This document shows, piece by piece, positions 44,384-52,081 of a DNA stretch of 64,000 bases (its first letter is position 1; every line of letters starts with the position of its first letter). Under the pieces are notes generated by a model, which saw nothing but the letters and a program-made list of their open reading frames with translations, made no database searches and had not been told where the DNA came from. Made by a program: the position numbers and the translations under genes. The stretch is taken from assembly GCF_026157085.1 (NCBI RefSeq), contig NZ_JANPVN010000001.1, positions 682,001 to 746,000 on the forward strand, in the 5' to 3' direction. The stretch is from Sphingomicrobium arenosum (GTDB lineage: Bacteria > Pseudomonadota > Alphaproteobacteria > Sphingomonadales > Sphingomonadaceae).

Positions 44384-44709
44384 CGGCTCCAATCCTTGGC
44401 GGCGCCCGGCATGCGCACGGTCAGCGTTCCGTCGGCCGGAATCTCGACCTGGCAAGCGAGCCGCGAGGTCGCACTGACATGGGGAGCGAAGTCGAGGAGG
44501 TCGTCTTCCTCCTCGCTCGCGGGGGGTAAGCGGTCGAAATCCTCGCGCGCGAGAATGACGTGACAGGTCGAGCAGGCCATGGCGCCCTCGCACGTGCCTT
44601 CGAGCGGTTGGCCGTTCTTCTGCGCGACATCGAGGAGGCGCGCGCCGGGTTCGGCCTCGACCTCGCGCTCGGTGCTGCCGTCGGGGCGAAGGAAGCGGAT
44701 AAGTGTCAC
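44380..44709 (-). CDS. [2Fe-2S] ferredoxin, adrenodoxin type
   Basis: 109 residues. Cluster cysteines are C40, C46, C49 in CEGAMACSTCH and C86 in RLACQVE. The acidic stretch EEEDDLLDF matches the partner-binding helix of ISC/adrenodoxin-type ferredoxins. GTG start at 44709. Overlaps the cysteine desulfurase upstream, so a role as electron donor in Fe-S cluster assembly is likely; supply to a monooxygenase is the alternative. Confidence 0.92.
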   Translation of the reverse strand: MTLIRFLRPDGSTEREVEAEPGARLLDVAQKNGQPLEGTCEGAMACSTCHVILAREDFDRLPPASEEEDDLLDFAPHVSATSRLACQVEIPADGTLTVRMPGAAKDWSR

Positions 44710-45797
44710 TGTGCGTCAGCTGCGGCGTTGATGCGGTCGAGGGCTTCGGCGAGCTCGTCGGCAGTGGTATAGCGTCCGAAACCGATGCGGATCGAGGAAC
44801 GCGCCTCGCGGTCGGAAAGGTCGAGCGCGCGAAGGACATGGCTGGGGCGGCCCGATCCGCTCGCGCAGGCCGAACCGAGCGAGAAGGCGACCCCCCTCAC
44901 CTCGCTGATGAGCCGGGCGGCATCGAGCCCTTCGCGGCGAACGTTGAGATTACCGTGATAGCGCTGGTCGATGCTGCCGTTCATGGTCCAGTCGGCCAGG
45001 GGGAGACGCGCCTGCTCCCAGAGCGTTTCGACGTGCTCGCGATCCTCTGTCGCCTGTTTGAGCAGAAGCTTCGCGGCAGCGCCGAATCCTGCGCACAGGG
45101 CCGGGCTAAGGGTCCCCGAGCGCAGCCCCAGTTCCTGTCCGCCGCCGTGGATCAGTGGTTCGGGCGCGATGCCCTCGGCCATCCATAATGCGCCGATGGC
45201 CTTGGGGCCGTGGACCTTGTGTGCGCTGATGGCGATCATGTCGGCGTGGCGGGGCAGGTCGATGCGCCCGAACCCCTGGACCGCATCGCACAGCACCAGG
45301 GCACCGGCGTCATGGGCGATGGCAGCGATCTCATCGACGGGCTGGACGACGCCGATTTCATTGTTGACGAGCATCGCAGCGACCAGCGCCGTTTTCGGGC
45401 CGACCGCATGGCGCAAGGCGTCGAGATCGACGATGCCATCGCGCCCGACGGGGAGAATGTGCACGTTGAGGGTGCGGCCGAGATACTGGACCGTGTCGAG
45501 CACGGCGGCATGTTCGGTGGCGATGGTGACGATCTCGTCGCGACCATCCTCCCCGACGCTACCCTTGATCGCCCAATTGAGCGCCTCGGTGGCCGACCCG
45601 GTAAAGGCGAGCTGTCCTGAAGACTTGCCCAGCGCGCGCATAACTTGATCGCGAGCGACCTCGATCGCCGCGGCGGCCTCGCGTCCGGCGGTATAGGGGG
45701 CGTGGGGATTGGCAAATTTTTCACCCAGCCACGGACGCATCGCCGCCTCGACCTCGGGCGCGAGCGGGGTCGTCGCCTGATAGTCGAGATAGATCAT
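44706..45797 (-). CDS. Cysteine desulfurase (IscS/NifS class), copy 2
   Basis: 363 residues. PLP lysine in ISAHKVHGPKA (near 200), His in IATEHAAV, and the mobile-loop catalytic Cys in SLGSACASGSGRPS (near 320). Starts inside the stop of the first desulfurase gene (ATGA) and overlaps the ferredoxin (GTGA). Converts L-cysteine to alanine with persulfide formation. Second of two adjacent paralogues. Confidence 0.9.
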   Translation of the reverse strand: MIYLDYQATTPLAPEVEAAMRPWLGEKFANPHAPYTAGREAAAAIEVARDQVMRALGKSSGQLAFTGSATEALNWAIKGSVGEDGRDEIVTIATEHAAVLDTVQYLGRTLNVHILPVGRDGIVDLDALRHAVGPKTALVAAMLVNNEIGVVQPVDEIAAIAHDAGALVLCDAVQGFGRIDLPRHADMIAISAHKVHGPKAIGALWMAEGIAPEPLIHGGGQELGLRSGTLSPALCAGFGAAAKLLLKQATEDREHVETLWEQARLPLADWTMNGSIDQRYHGNLNVRREGLDAARLISEVRGVAFSLGSACASGSGRPSHVLRALDLSDREARSSIRIGFGRYTTADELAEALDRINAAADAQ

Positions 45798-46864
45798 GCG
45801 GCCATGGCGCGTTGCAGGATGGGGTCGAGCCGTCTCAGCAGCGCGTCGACATCGGCCTCGCTGGTGTCGGGGCCAAAGCTGATCCGCAAAAAGCTTTTGC
45901 GGATGGGCTCGGCAAGACCCATTTCGCCGATCACGCGGCTGCCCTTCATCGCGCCCGAGGAGCAGGCCGAGCCCGCCGAGACGGCGGCACCGGCCAAATC
46001 GAGCTGGACGAGGAGGCTGGGCGCTTCGGCGCCGGGGAAGCCATAGCCGCCGATGGTCGCGGTGCGGCGCGCGTCCTTTGCGATGACCACCCCCCCGCGC
46101 TGCTCGATCGCGGCATCGAGCTTGGCGCGCAATTCAATGAGGCGCGGATAGGCATCGCGATAGCGCCCCGCCTCCAGCGCGGCGGCGAAACCGGCAGCGG
46201 CGGGGACATTCTGGGTGCCGCGGCGATAGCCTTTTTCCTGCCCGCCCACCGCCTCAAGCGTGGTGAGCTCCTTGACCAGCAACGCGCCGATTCCGACGGG
46301 GCCGCCCAATTTGTGCGCGGACAAAGCGATATAGTCGGCGTCGGGGAGATCCATCTTGCCGCCACCCTGTGCGGCATCGACGAGGAGCAGCGAGCCGGCC
46401 TCGTGGACCTGGTCGCGAATGGCTTCCACGTCTTGGATGACGCCGGTCTCGTTGTTGACGAGCTGGATGGCGACCAGCGCCGGACCCTTTGCGAGCGCCG
46501 CTGCCAGCGCGTCGCGGTCGATCGCGCCCTCACTGTCGACCCCGACCTTGATGCTGTGCGCCCCCATCGACGAGGGCACGATGTCATGCTCGGTCGCGCC
46601 GTGGATGCGGCCTGGCAGTTTGCAGCGCGCAGCGGCGAGGCAGACGGCCTCGGAAGCGCCCCCGGTGAAGATGAGGTCGTGGCTCCAGCCGAGAGTCGAC
46701 TTAATTTTACGTCGCGCCTCTTCAAACAGGGCGTTGCAGGCACGCGCCTCGGCATAGGGGCTGTTGGGGTTGGCCCAGCAGTCAAAGGCGGCGATCATCG
46801 CCGCGCGCGCTTCGGGATGAAGCGGCGTGGCGGCGGCATGGTCGAAATACAAGCGCTCGGTCAT
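45794..46864 (-). CDS. Cysteine desulfurase (IscS/NifS class), copy 1
   Basis: 356 residues. PLP lysine in LSAHKLGGPVG, His in ATEHDIVPS and catalytic Cys in SAGSACSSGAMKGS, so all key residues are intact. Start at 46864 (MTERLYFDHAAATPL) is canonical; longer readings extend into the promoter of the divergent gene. About as similar to IscS as the next gene, yet clearly different in sequence, so the pair is an old duplication with possible division of labour. Confidence 0.9.
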   Translation of the reverse strand: MTERLYFDHAAATPLHPEARAAMIAAFDCWANPNSPYAEARACNALFEEARRKIKSTLGWSHDLIFTGGASEAVCLAAARCKLPGRIHGATEHDIVPSSMGAHSIKVGVDSEGAIDRDALAAALAKGPALVAIQLVNNETGVIQDVEAIRDQVHEAGSLLLVDAAQGGGKMDLPDADYIALSAHKLGGPVGIGALLVKELTTLEAVGGQEKGYRRGTQNVPAAAGFAAALEAGRYRDAYPRLIELRAKLDAAIEQRGGVVIAKDARRTATIGGYGFPGAEAPSLLVQLDLAGAAVSAGSACSSGAMKGSRVIGEMGLAEPIRKSFLRISFGPDTSEADVDALLRRLDPILQRAMAA

Positions 46865-46896
46865 TCTTCCCTCTAACGGCCCCGGATCAGTGTCGA

Positions 46897-46924
46897 TTGC
46901 ACCTGTCCCGTCTTTGCCTATATA
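46897..46924 (+). promoter_or_regulatory. Candidate housekeeping promoter
   Basis: TTGCAC (46897-46902), 16-base spacer, TATATA (46919-46924), about 60 bases before the hydrolase ATG. It lies in the divergent gap between the desulfurase and hydrolase genes. Confidence 0.5.
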
Positions 46925-46985
46925 GGAGCCACGCATCCACGGAAGCCCTTCCGTGCAACTTTATATCATAGAAGATCGAGCCACT

Positions 46986-47642
46986 ATGCCCGAAGTCATT
47001 TTTCCTGGCCCCGAAGGACGTCTCGAAGGACGTTTCACCCCTGCCCCGCGTCCGCGCGCGCCGGCGGCGGTGATCCTCCACGCCCATCCGCAGGCGGGCG
47101 GCACGATGAACAATCGCATGGTGCAGCTCCTGCACAAGGACTTCGTGCGTCGCGGCTTTGCCACCTTGCGCTTCAACTTCCGCGGGGTGGGGCGCAGCCA
47201 GGGCACCTTCGACAATGGCATCGGCGAATTGTCCGATGCGGCCGCCGCGCTCGACTGGATGCAGCAGATCCATCCCGAGGCGGAGGTGACCTGGGTCGCG
47301 GGCGTGAGCTTCGGCGCGTGGATCGGAATGCAGCTCCTCATGCGCCGTCCCGAAGTGCGCGGCTTCATCTCGATCTCGCCGCCCGCCAACATGTATGATT
47401 TCAGCTTCCTCGCGCCCTGCCCGGCGTCTGGCATCATCATCCAGGGGCTGGCCGATGAAGTGGTGACGCCGAGCGCGGTGCAGAAGCTGGTCGACAAGCT
47501 GCGCACCCAGAAGCACATCACGATCGAGCATAAGGAAATCGCGGGCGCCAACCATTTCTTCGAAGAAGACATGGACGGCCTGTTCAAGGTGGTGGACGAG
47601 TATCTCGACTATCGCCTCGACCCGGATTGCCCGATCCGCTGA
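46986..47642 (+). CDS. Alpha/beta hydrolase
   Basis: 218 residues. VILHAHPQAGGTMNN oxyanion-like segment, LRFNFRGVGRSQG, nucleophile elbow GVSFGAWIG (S in GxSxG), Asp in QGLADEVV and His in GANHFFEED. This is the small serine-hydrolase type often found beside Fe-S assembly genes in alphaproteobacteria. The start MPEVIFPG at 46986 is preferred over 46953. Substrate unknown. Confidence 0.88.
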   Translation: MPEVIFPGPEGRLEGRFTPAPRPRAPAAVILHAHPQAGGTMNNRMVQLLHKDFVRRGFATLRFNFRGVGRSQGTFDNGIGELSDAAAALDWMQQIHPEAEVTWVAGVSFGAWIGMQLLMRRPEVRGFISISPPANMYDFSFLAPCPASGIIIQGLADEVVTPSAVQKLVDKLRTQKHITIEHKEIAGANHFFEEDMDGLFKVVDEYLDYRLDPDCPIR

Positions 47643-47672
47643 GGATCCGTTGAGGACGCCCGATCCGCTGAT

Positions 47673-47846
47673 CTAGAGCGTCCAGATCGCCACGTTGGCG
47701 ACGAGGATCACGGCCATCGAGACCATCAGCCAGCCGCGCTGTTTCACGGTGCGGTCGGCGTTGCGTGTCTGCGCGATGCCGACCCCCGCCAGGAGGAAGG
47801 CGGCGATCATGGCGATCCCGAGGGCGGCGCTGGCAACTGGCGGCAT
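47673..47846 (-). CDS. Small membrane protein, two transmembrane helices
   Basis: 57 residues reading MPPVASAALGIAM... to ...NVAIWTL. Two hydrophobic helices (about 5-25 and 40-56) are joined by a short polar loop with QTRNADRTVKQRG. AAGGAT lies about 11 bases upstream. No family recognised. Supported by the membrane-protein pattern and by filling the gap between two genes; shorter than usual gene-calling cut-offs. Confidence 0.5.
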   Translation of the reverse strand: MPPVASAALGIAMIAAFLLAGVGIAQTRNADRTVKQRGWLMVSMAVILVANVAIWTL

Positions 47847-47899
47847 TCTGCGAAATATCCTTCACTTAATCTTTACCCCTTCACCGATATGGAGGGGGC

Positions 47900-48154
47900 A
47901 TGGCGACGACTAAACCCGAACAGAGGCTCGAGGAAGCCTTCGAACGGATCGAGGAGACGATCCTGCCCTGCATCTCGATGATGCTGGACACGTTGCTCGA
48001 CGCCTCGGCGGGGATCGAGGAAGCCGATCCCAAGGTTCTGGTCGCCGAACTGCAAATCCTCGCGGCCGAATTGGAAGAGCTCATTCAGGCGGTCGAACGC
48101 TCGAGCCCCGCCAAGCTCGACGCAGGCCCCTATCGCGCCTCCAGCGTCGCCTAG
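47900..48154 (+). CDS. Small helical protein, unknown
   Basis: 84 residues, strongly acidic and Leu/Glu-rich (LEEAFERIEETILP, LVAELQILAAELEELIQAVE), predicted as two to three helices. One Cys at about residue 24. GGAGGGGG stands directly before the ATG. Its stop shares CTAG with the convergent dehydratase gene. No family recognised. Confidence 0.7.
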   Translation: MATTKPEQRLEEAFERIEETILPCISMMLDTLLDASAGIEEADPKVLVAELQILAAELEELIQAVERSSPAKLDAGPYRASSVA

Positions 48155-49089
48155 GCGACCAGCCTGGCGTGCAGCGCCGGATCCACATTGCCACCGCTGA
48201 CGATCGCGATATCGCCTTCTTGCGGCAAGACCACGCCTGACAATAGCGCTGCCAGCGCCACCGATCCGCCCGGTTCGACGACCTCTCCGCATTCGTCCCA
48301 CGCCCATTTGACCGCCGCGCGCACGGCCTCTTCGCTGACCTGCACGCTGCGCGCGCCGGCATTGCGCAGGATGGCGACGGTCGCGTCGGCAGGCCGGAAC
48401 GTCTGGATCGCATCACAGATCGTCGGCGGCGGATTGTCACGAACGGTTTGCGGCGTGCCAACCTCGAGGCTGCGCGCCATGTCGTCCCAGCCCTCGGGCT
48501 CTACCACGATGATCTCAGCGTCGGGACAGGCGAGCGCAATGCCACCCGACAGGCCGCCGCCACCGCAACAGACGAGGACGCGTCGCACTGTCGTCTTCGC
48601 TTGTTCGAGCACTTCTAGCCCGACCGTGCCCTGTCCCGCGATGACATGGGGATCATCGAAGCTGGGCACGAGCGTGGCACCGCGCTCGCGCGCGAGCCGC
48701 GCGCCGATCTCCTCGCGGCTCTCACGCATCCGGTCGTAGAGAATGATTTCGGCCCCTTCGGCGCGGGTCGCCTCGATCTTCACTGACGGCGCGTCGGCGG
48801 GCATCACGATCGCCGCCTCCATGCCAAGGCGCCGTGCGGCAATGGCGACGCCGCGCGCATGATTGCCGCTCGAGAAAGCGACGACACCCCTCGCCCGCTC
48901 CTCGTCGGTCATGGCGAGGAGACGGTTTGAGGCGCCGCGCAGCTTGAAGGCACCGCCGTCCTGTCGGTTTTCCCATTTGATGCCGATGCGCTGGCCGTTG
49001 ATCGTCGCATCCGTGAGCGGGGTGCGGCGAATCGCCCCCGCGATGCGCTCGGCCGCCGCTTCGACGGCCTTAAGGTCGGGAACGTTCAT
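48151..49089 (-). CDS. PLP-dependent threonine/serine dehydratase family protein
   Basis: 312 residues of fold type II. The PLP lysine is in GGAFKLRGA near residue 49, the asparagine loop SSGNHARGVA near 73, and the phosphate-binding glycine loop CCGGGGLSGG near 175. No C-terminal ACT domain, so not the allosteric biosynthetic IlvA. Threonine, serine or 3-hydroxyaspartate are possible substrates. Transcribed away from the ornithine decarboxylase leader. Confidence 0.85.
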   Translation of the reverse strand: MNVPDLKAVEAAAERIAGAIRRTPLTDATINGQRIGIKWENRQDGGAFKLRGASNRLLAMTDEERARGVVAFSSGNHARGVAIAARRLGMEAAIVMPADAPSVKIEATRAEGAEIILYDRMRESREEIGARLARERGATLVPSFDDPHVIAGQGTVGLEVLEQAKTTVRRVLVCCGGGGLSGGIALACPDAEIIVVEPEGWDDMARSLEVGTPQTVRDNPPPTICDAIQTFRPADATVAILRNAGARSVQVSEEAVRAAVKWAWDECGEVVEPGGSVALAALLSGVVLPQEGDIAIVSGGNVDPALHARLVA

Positions 49090-49279
49090 CGCCAGCTAAG
49101 TCTTTCTTGTGTAAAGGAAGTTCCGAGGCGCGGCAGCAATGTGAACACAGATGTTTCCTCGCCTCTTTACAAAACTATTCCGACGGTCATATAGCGCCGT
49201 CCGTTGCCCCATGGGACTTCCGCAAGGCGACAAGTGTTGAACAGGCTGAAGAAGCCGGACATTTCGGAGGTCCCGTGAA
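49090..49279 (+). promoter_or_regulatory. Structured 5' leader of ornithine decarboxylase (speF-like)
   Basis: The 190-base gap has several nested helices. The strongest pairs GGGACTTCCG (49213-49222) with CGGAGGTCCC (49265-49274), ten pairs with one U-G, and so hides the CGGAGG ribosome site. Inside is a hairpin GGCT-GAAGA-AGCC (49244-49256). Further upstream GAGGCG (49125-49130) can pair with CGCCTC (49160-49165). A conserved alphaproteobacterial 'speF' RNA motif upstream of ornithine decarboxylase is known; this is likely its counterpart, not verified. Confidence 0.6.
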
Positions 49280-50467
49280 TTGCACGACCATCATTCTGCG
49301 TTGGGGCTAGTCAAGGCCCGCAAGCCCATCCTTCCGGTCACGTTGGTGCGTCCGCACGCTGCTTATCGAGCGGCGCGTTTCTTCGTGGAGAAGTTCCCGG
49401 GCAAGAGCCTTTACGCCGTGAAGGCCAATCCCGATCCCGAGCTCCTCAAGGTGCTCTGGGATGCCGGCATCACCCATTATGACGTCGCTTCGATGGGCGA
49501 GGTCCGGCTCGTCTCGGAAACGCTGCCGGACGCCACCTTGTGCTTCATGCACCCGGTCAAGGCGCCCGAGGCGATCGAGGAAGCCTATTTCTGTCATGGT
49601 GTGAAGACCTTCAGCCTCGACAGCCTGCATGAGCTGGAGAAGATCCGCAAAGCGACCCGCGGCGCGACCGATCTCAACCTGCTCGTGCGCCTGCGCGTGT
49701 CGTCGGATCATTCCAAGCTCAGCCTCGCCACCAAGTTCGGTGCCGAGCCCGAGGAATTGCCGCAGCTCCTCATGGAGGCGCGCCAGACCGCCGATGCGCT
49801 CGGCATCTGCTTCCATGTCGGTAGCCAGGCGATGAGCACGGCGGCCTATAGCGAGGCGATGGAGCGCGTGCGGCAGGCGATTATTGACAGTTCGGTCACG
49901 CTCGACATCGTCGATGTCGGCGGCGGGTTCCCGTCGGCCTATCCCGACATGGAGCCGCCCGCGCTCGACGCCTTCTTCCAGATGATCCACGAGAAGTTCG
50001 AGGATCTGCCGATCAGCTATTCGGCCGAACTATGGGCCGAGCCGGGCCGCGCGCTCTGTGCCGAATATAGCTCGGTGCTGGCCCGCGTCGAGCAACGCCG
50101 CGGCAACACGCTCTACATCAACGAGGGTGCCTATGGCGCGCTGTTCGATGCAGCGCATATCGGTTGGCGCTATCCGACCCGCCTCGTGCGCGAGGAAGAG
50201 AGCACGGCCGAACTCGCGCCGTTCCGCTTCTTCGGCCCGACCTGTGACGACATGGACAAGATGGAAGGCCCCTTCTATCTGCCCGACGATGTCGGTCCCG
50301 GCGACTATATCGAGATCGGCATGCTCGGCGCCTATGGCTGCGCGATGCGGACCGGCTTCAACGGCTTCGGAATCGAGGACAAGGTGCGCGTGTCGGACGA
50401 GCCGATGCTCACCCTTTACGGCCAGCGTTCGGAACAGGACGAGGCCTCGAACGTGGTACGCCTGTAG
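49280..50467 (+). CDS. speC: Ornithine decarboxylase-type PLP enzyme (fold III)
   Basis: 395 residues of the alanine-racemase-fold decarboxylases. PLP lysine in YAVKANPDPELL near residue 48, HVGSQ, the GGGFPSAYP phosphate loop, the WAEPGRALCAE segment, and active-site Cys-Asp in GPTCDDMD near residue 318. Makes putrescine from ornithine; lysine may also be used. TTG 49280 is chosen since CGGAGG lies nine bases before it and family N-termini fit. A structured leader precedes it. Followed by a deoxyhypusine-synthase-like gene. Confidence 0.85.
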   Translation: MHDHHSALGLVKARKPILPVTLVRPHAAYRAARFFVEKFPGKSLYAVKANPDPELLKVLWDAGITHYDVASMGEVRLVSETLPDATLCFMHPVKAPEAIEEAYFCHGVKTFSLDSLHELEKIRKATRGATDLNLLVRLRVSSDHSKLSLATKFGAEPEELPQLLMEARQTADALGICFHVGSQAMSTAAYSEAMERVRQAIIDSSVTLDIVDVGGGFPSAYPDMEPPALDAFFQMIHEKFEDLPISYSAELWAEPGRALCAEYSSVLARVEQRRGNTLYINEGAYGALFDAAHIGWRYPTRLVREEESTAELAPFRFFGPTCDDMDKMEGPFYLPDDVGPGDYIEIGMLGAYGCAMRTGFNGFGIEDKVRVSDEPMLTLYGQRSEQDEASNVVRL

Positions 50468-50510
50468 GGCGCGTATCACCCGCCACTTTTTGAATTTCTA
50501 GGAGACGTTA

Positions 50511-51587
50511 ATGAGCGAGGATCTCGCCACCCATCCTGACGAGGATCAGATCGACCGCCAGCGCAAGGCGGAGCTGCTTCAGCATCAGGTCGAGCATATC
50601 GACATCACCAGCTTCGATGCGCGCCCGATCGTCGATGCGATGGGCAAGATGAGCTTCACCAGCCGCGACCTCGCGCGCGCCACGCGCATCTACAACCAGA
50701 TGCTCGAGGACAAGGACTGCTCGGTCATCCTCGTCGTCGCCGGTTCGACCTCGGCGGGCGGCTGCATGGATCTTTATGCCGAGCTGGTGCGCAACAATAT
50801 GGTCGACGCCATCGTCGCCACCGGCGCCACCATCGTCGACATGGATTTCTTCGAGGGCCTTGGTCACAAGCATTATCAGGCGCTCGAGATCCCCGACGAC
50901 AAGGTGCTGCGCTCGCTCTACATCGACCGTATCTACGACACCTACATCGACGAAGAATCGCTGCAGGAAACCGATCACACGATCGGCGACATCGCCAATT
51001 CGCTCGAGCCCAAGGCCTATTCGAGCCGCGCCTTTATCCGCGAGATGGGCAAGTACCTCGTCGAGCATGGCAAGAAGGACAACAGCCTCGTCAAGCTCGC
51101 CTACGAGCATGACGTGCCGATCTTCTGCCCGGCCTTCGTCGACAGCTCGGCGGGCTTCGGCCTCGTCAAGCATCAGGTCGACCGCATGAAGGCGGGCGAG
51201 GACTATATGGTGCTCGACGCCATCGCCGATTTCCGCGAATTGACCGACATCAAGATCAAGGCGGGGACCACCGGCCTCCTGATGATCGGCGGCGGCGTGC
51301 CCAAGAACTTCGCGCAGGACACCGTCGTCTGCGCCGAGATCCTCGGCCATGAGGATGTCGAGATGCACAAATATGCAGTCCAGATCACCGTCGCCGACGT
51401 GCGCGACGGGGCCTGCTCCTCCTCCACGCTCCAGGAAGCGTGCAGCTGGGGCAAGGTCGACACCGCGCTCGAACAGATGGTCTATGCCGAGGCGACCTCG
51501 GTGCTGCCGCTCCTCGCCAGCGATGCCTATCATCGCGGCCATTGGAAGACCCGCGCCAAGCGCGCCTTCGGTAAGATGTTCGACTAG
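50511..51587 (+). CDS. Deoxyhypusine-synthase-like protein (probable homospermidine synthase type)
   Basis: 358 residues. NAD-binding blocks VVAGSTSAGG, VATGATIVDMD and GGGVPKNF, and the DHS catalytic lysine in CSWGKVDT at about residue 315 are conserved. Bacteria have no eIF5A precursor, so the substrate is more likely a free polyamine: spermidine and putrescine to homospermidine or a related transfer. Placed 44 bases after ornithine decarboxylase with its own AGGAG site, which fits a polyamine operon. A strong terminator follows. Confidence 0.85.
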   Translation: MSEDLATHPDEDQIDRQRKAELLQHQVEHIDITSFDARPIVDAMGKMSFTSRDLARATRIYNQMLEDKDCSVILVVAGSTSAGGCMDLYAELVRNNMVDAIVATGATIVDMDFFEGLGHKHYQALEIPDDKVLRSLYIDRIYDTYIDEESLQETDHTIGDIANSLEPKAYSSRAFIREMGKYLVEHGKKDNSLVKLAYEHDVPIFCPAFVDSSAGFGLVKHQVDRMKAGEDYMVLDAIADFRELTDIKIKAGTTGLLMIGGGVPKNFAQDTVVCAEILGHEDVEMHKYAVQITVADVRDGACSSSTLQEACSWGKVDTALEQMVYAEATSVLPLLASDAYHRGHWKTRAKRAFGKMFD

Positions 51588-51614
51588 CTTTCCCGATCAT
51601 CGCGAAACGCTTAA

Positions 51615-51651
51615 AAGGCCCTCCATCGACATTCTCGATGGGGGGCTTTTT
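51615..51651 (+). terminator. Rho-independent terminator
   Basis: A long stem (51615-51629 with 51635-51649, including U-G pairs), loop CATTC, then T residues to 51651. It ends the polyamine operon and lies directly against the start codon of the next gene (51653). Confidence 0.85.
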
Positions 51652-51652
51652 G

Positions 51653-52081
51653 ATGGAACCGATGTACAGCCTGATCGCGCCGGTGGTGGCGCTGGTGACG
51701 TGGACGATCGTGATGATGTTCGTCGCGGTCTTTCATATCGTTCGTGGGGCAAAGGGTGCCGATTTATCGAAGGTGCGCAAGCGTCCGCGCGGGCGCGATC
51801 TCGAAGGCCATCTGGCCGACGAGCACCTGTACGCGCGGCAGAATTACGAGCATCTCGTCGAGCAGCCTACGCTCTTCTATGCCATCGTCCTCGCGCTGGC
51901 GCTGATGGGCGCGGCGCATCCGTTCAATGTCGGCCTCGCCTGGGCCTATGTCGCGCTCAGGATCGGGCATAGCATCGTGCAGACGACCGGACGCTCGCGC
52001 AGCTTTTTCTTCGTGACCTCGACGCTGTGCCTCGTGGCGCTGACCCTGCACGCGATCTTCGAGGTCGCGCATCACCTCTAG
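51653..52081 (+). CDS. MAPEG family membrane protein
   Basis: 142 residues with four hydrophobic helices (about 5-28, 70-88, 93-108 and 115-138), and the MAPEG-like segments ARQNYEHLVEQPTLFY and YVALRIGHSIVQTT. MAPEG proteins include glutathione and leukotriene synthases; in bacteria the role is often unknown. ATG 51653 starts two bases after the terminator's T-run; ATG 51662 is an alternative. GGGGG from the terminator stem may serve as ribosome site. Confidence 0.8.
   Translation: MEPMYSLIAPVVALVTWTIVMMFVAVFHIVRGAKGADLSKVRKRPRGRDLEGHLADEHLYARQNYEHLVEQPTLFYAIVLALALMGAAHPFNVGLAWAYVALRIGHSIVQTTGRSRSFFFVTSTLCLVALTLHAIFEVAHHL

Noticed and set aside
49107..49310. 67-codon frame in the ornithine decarboxylase leader
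   Set aside because: It overlaps the start of the decarboxylase in another frame and lies within the structured leader; no ribosome site or conserved sequence.
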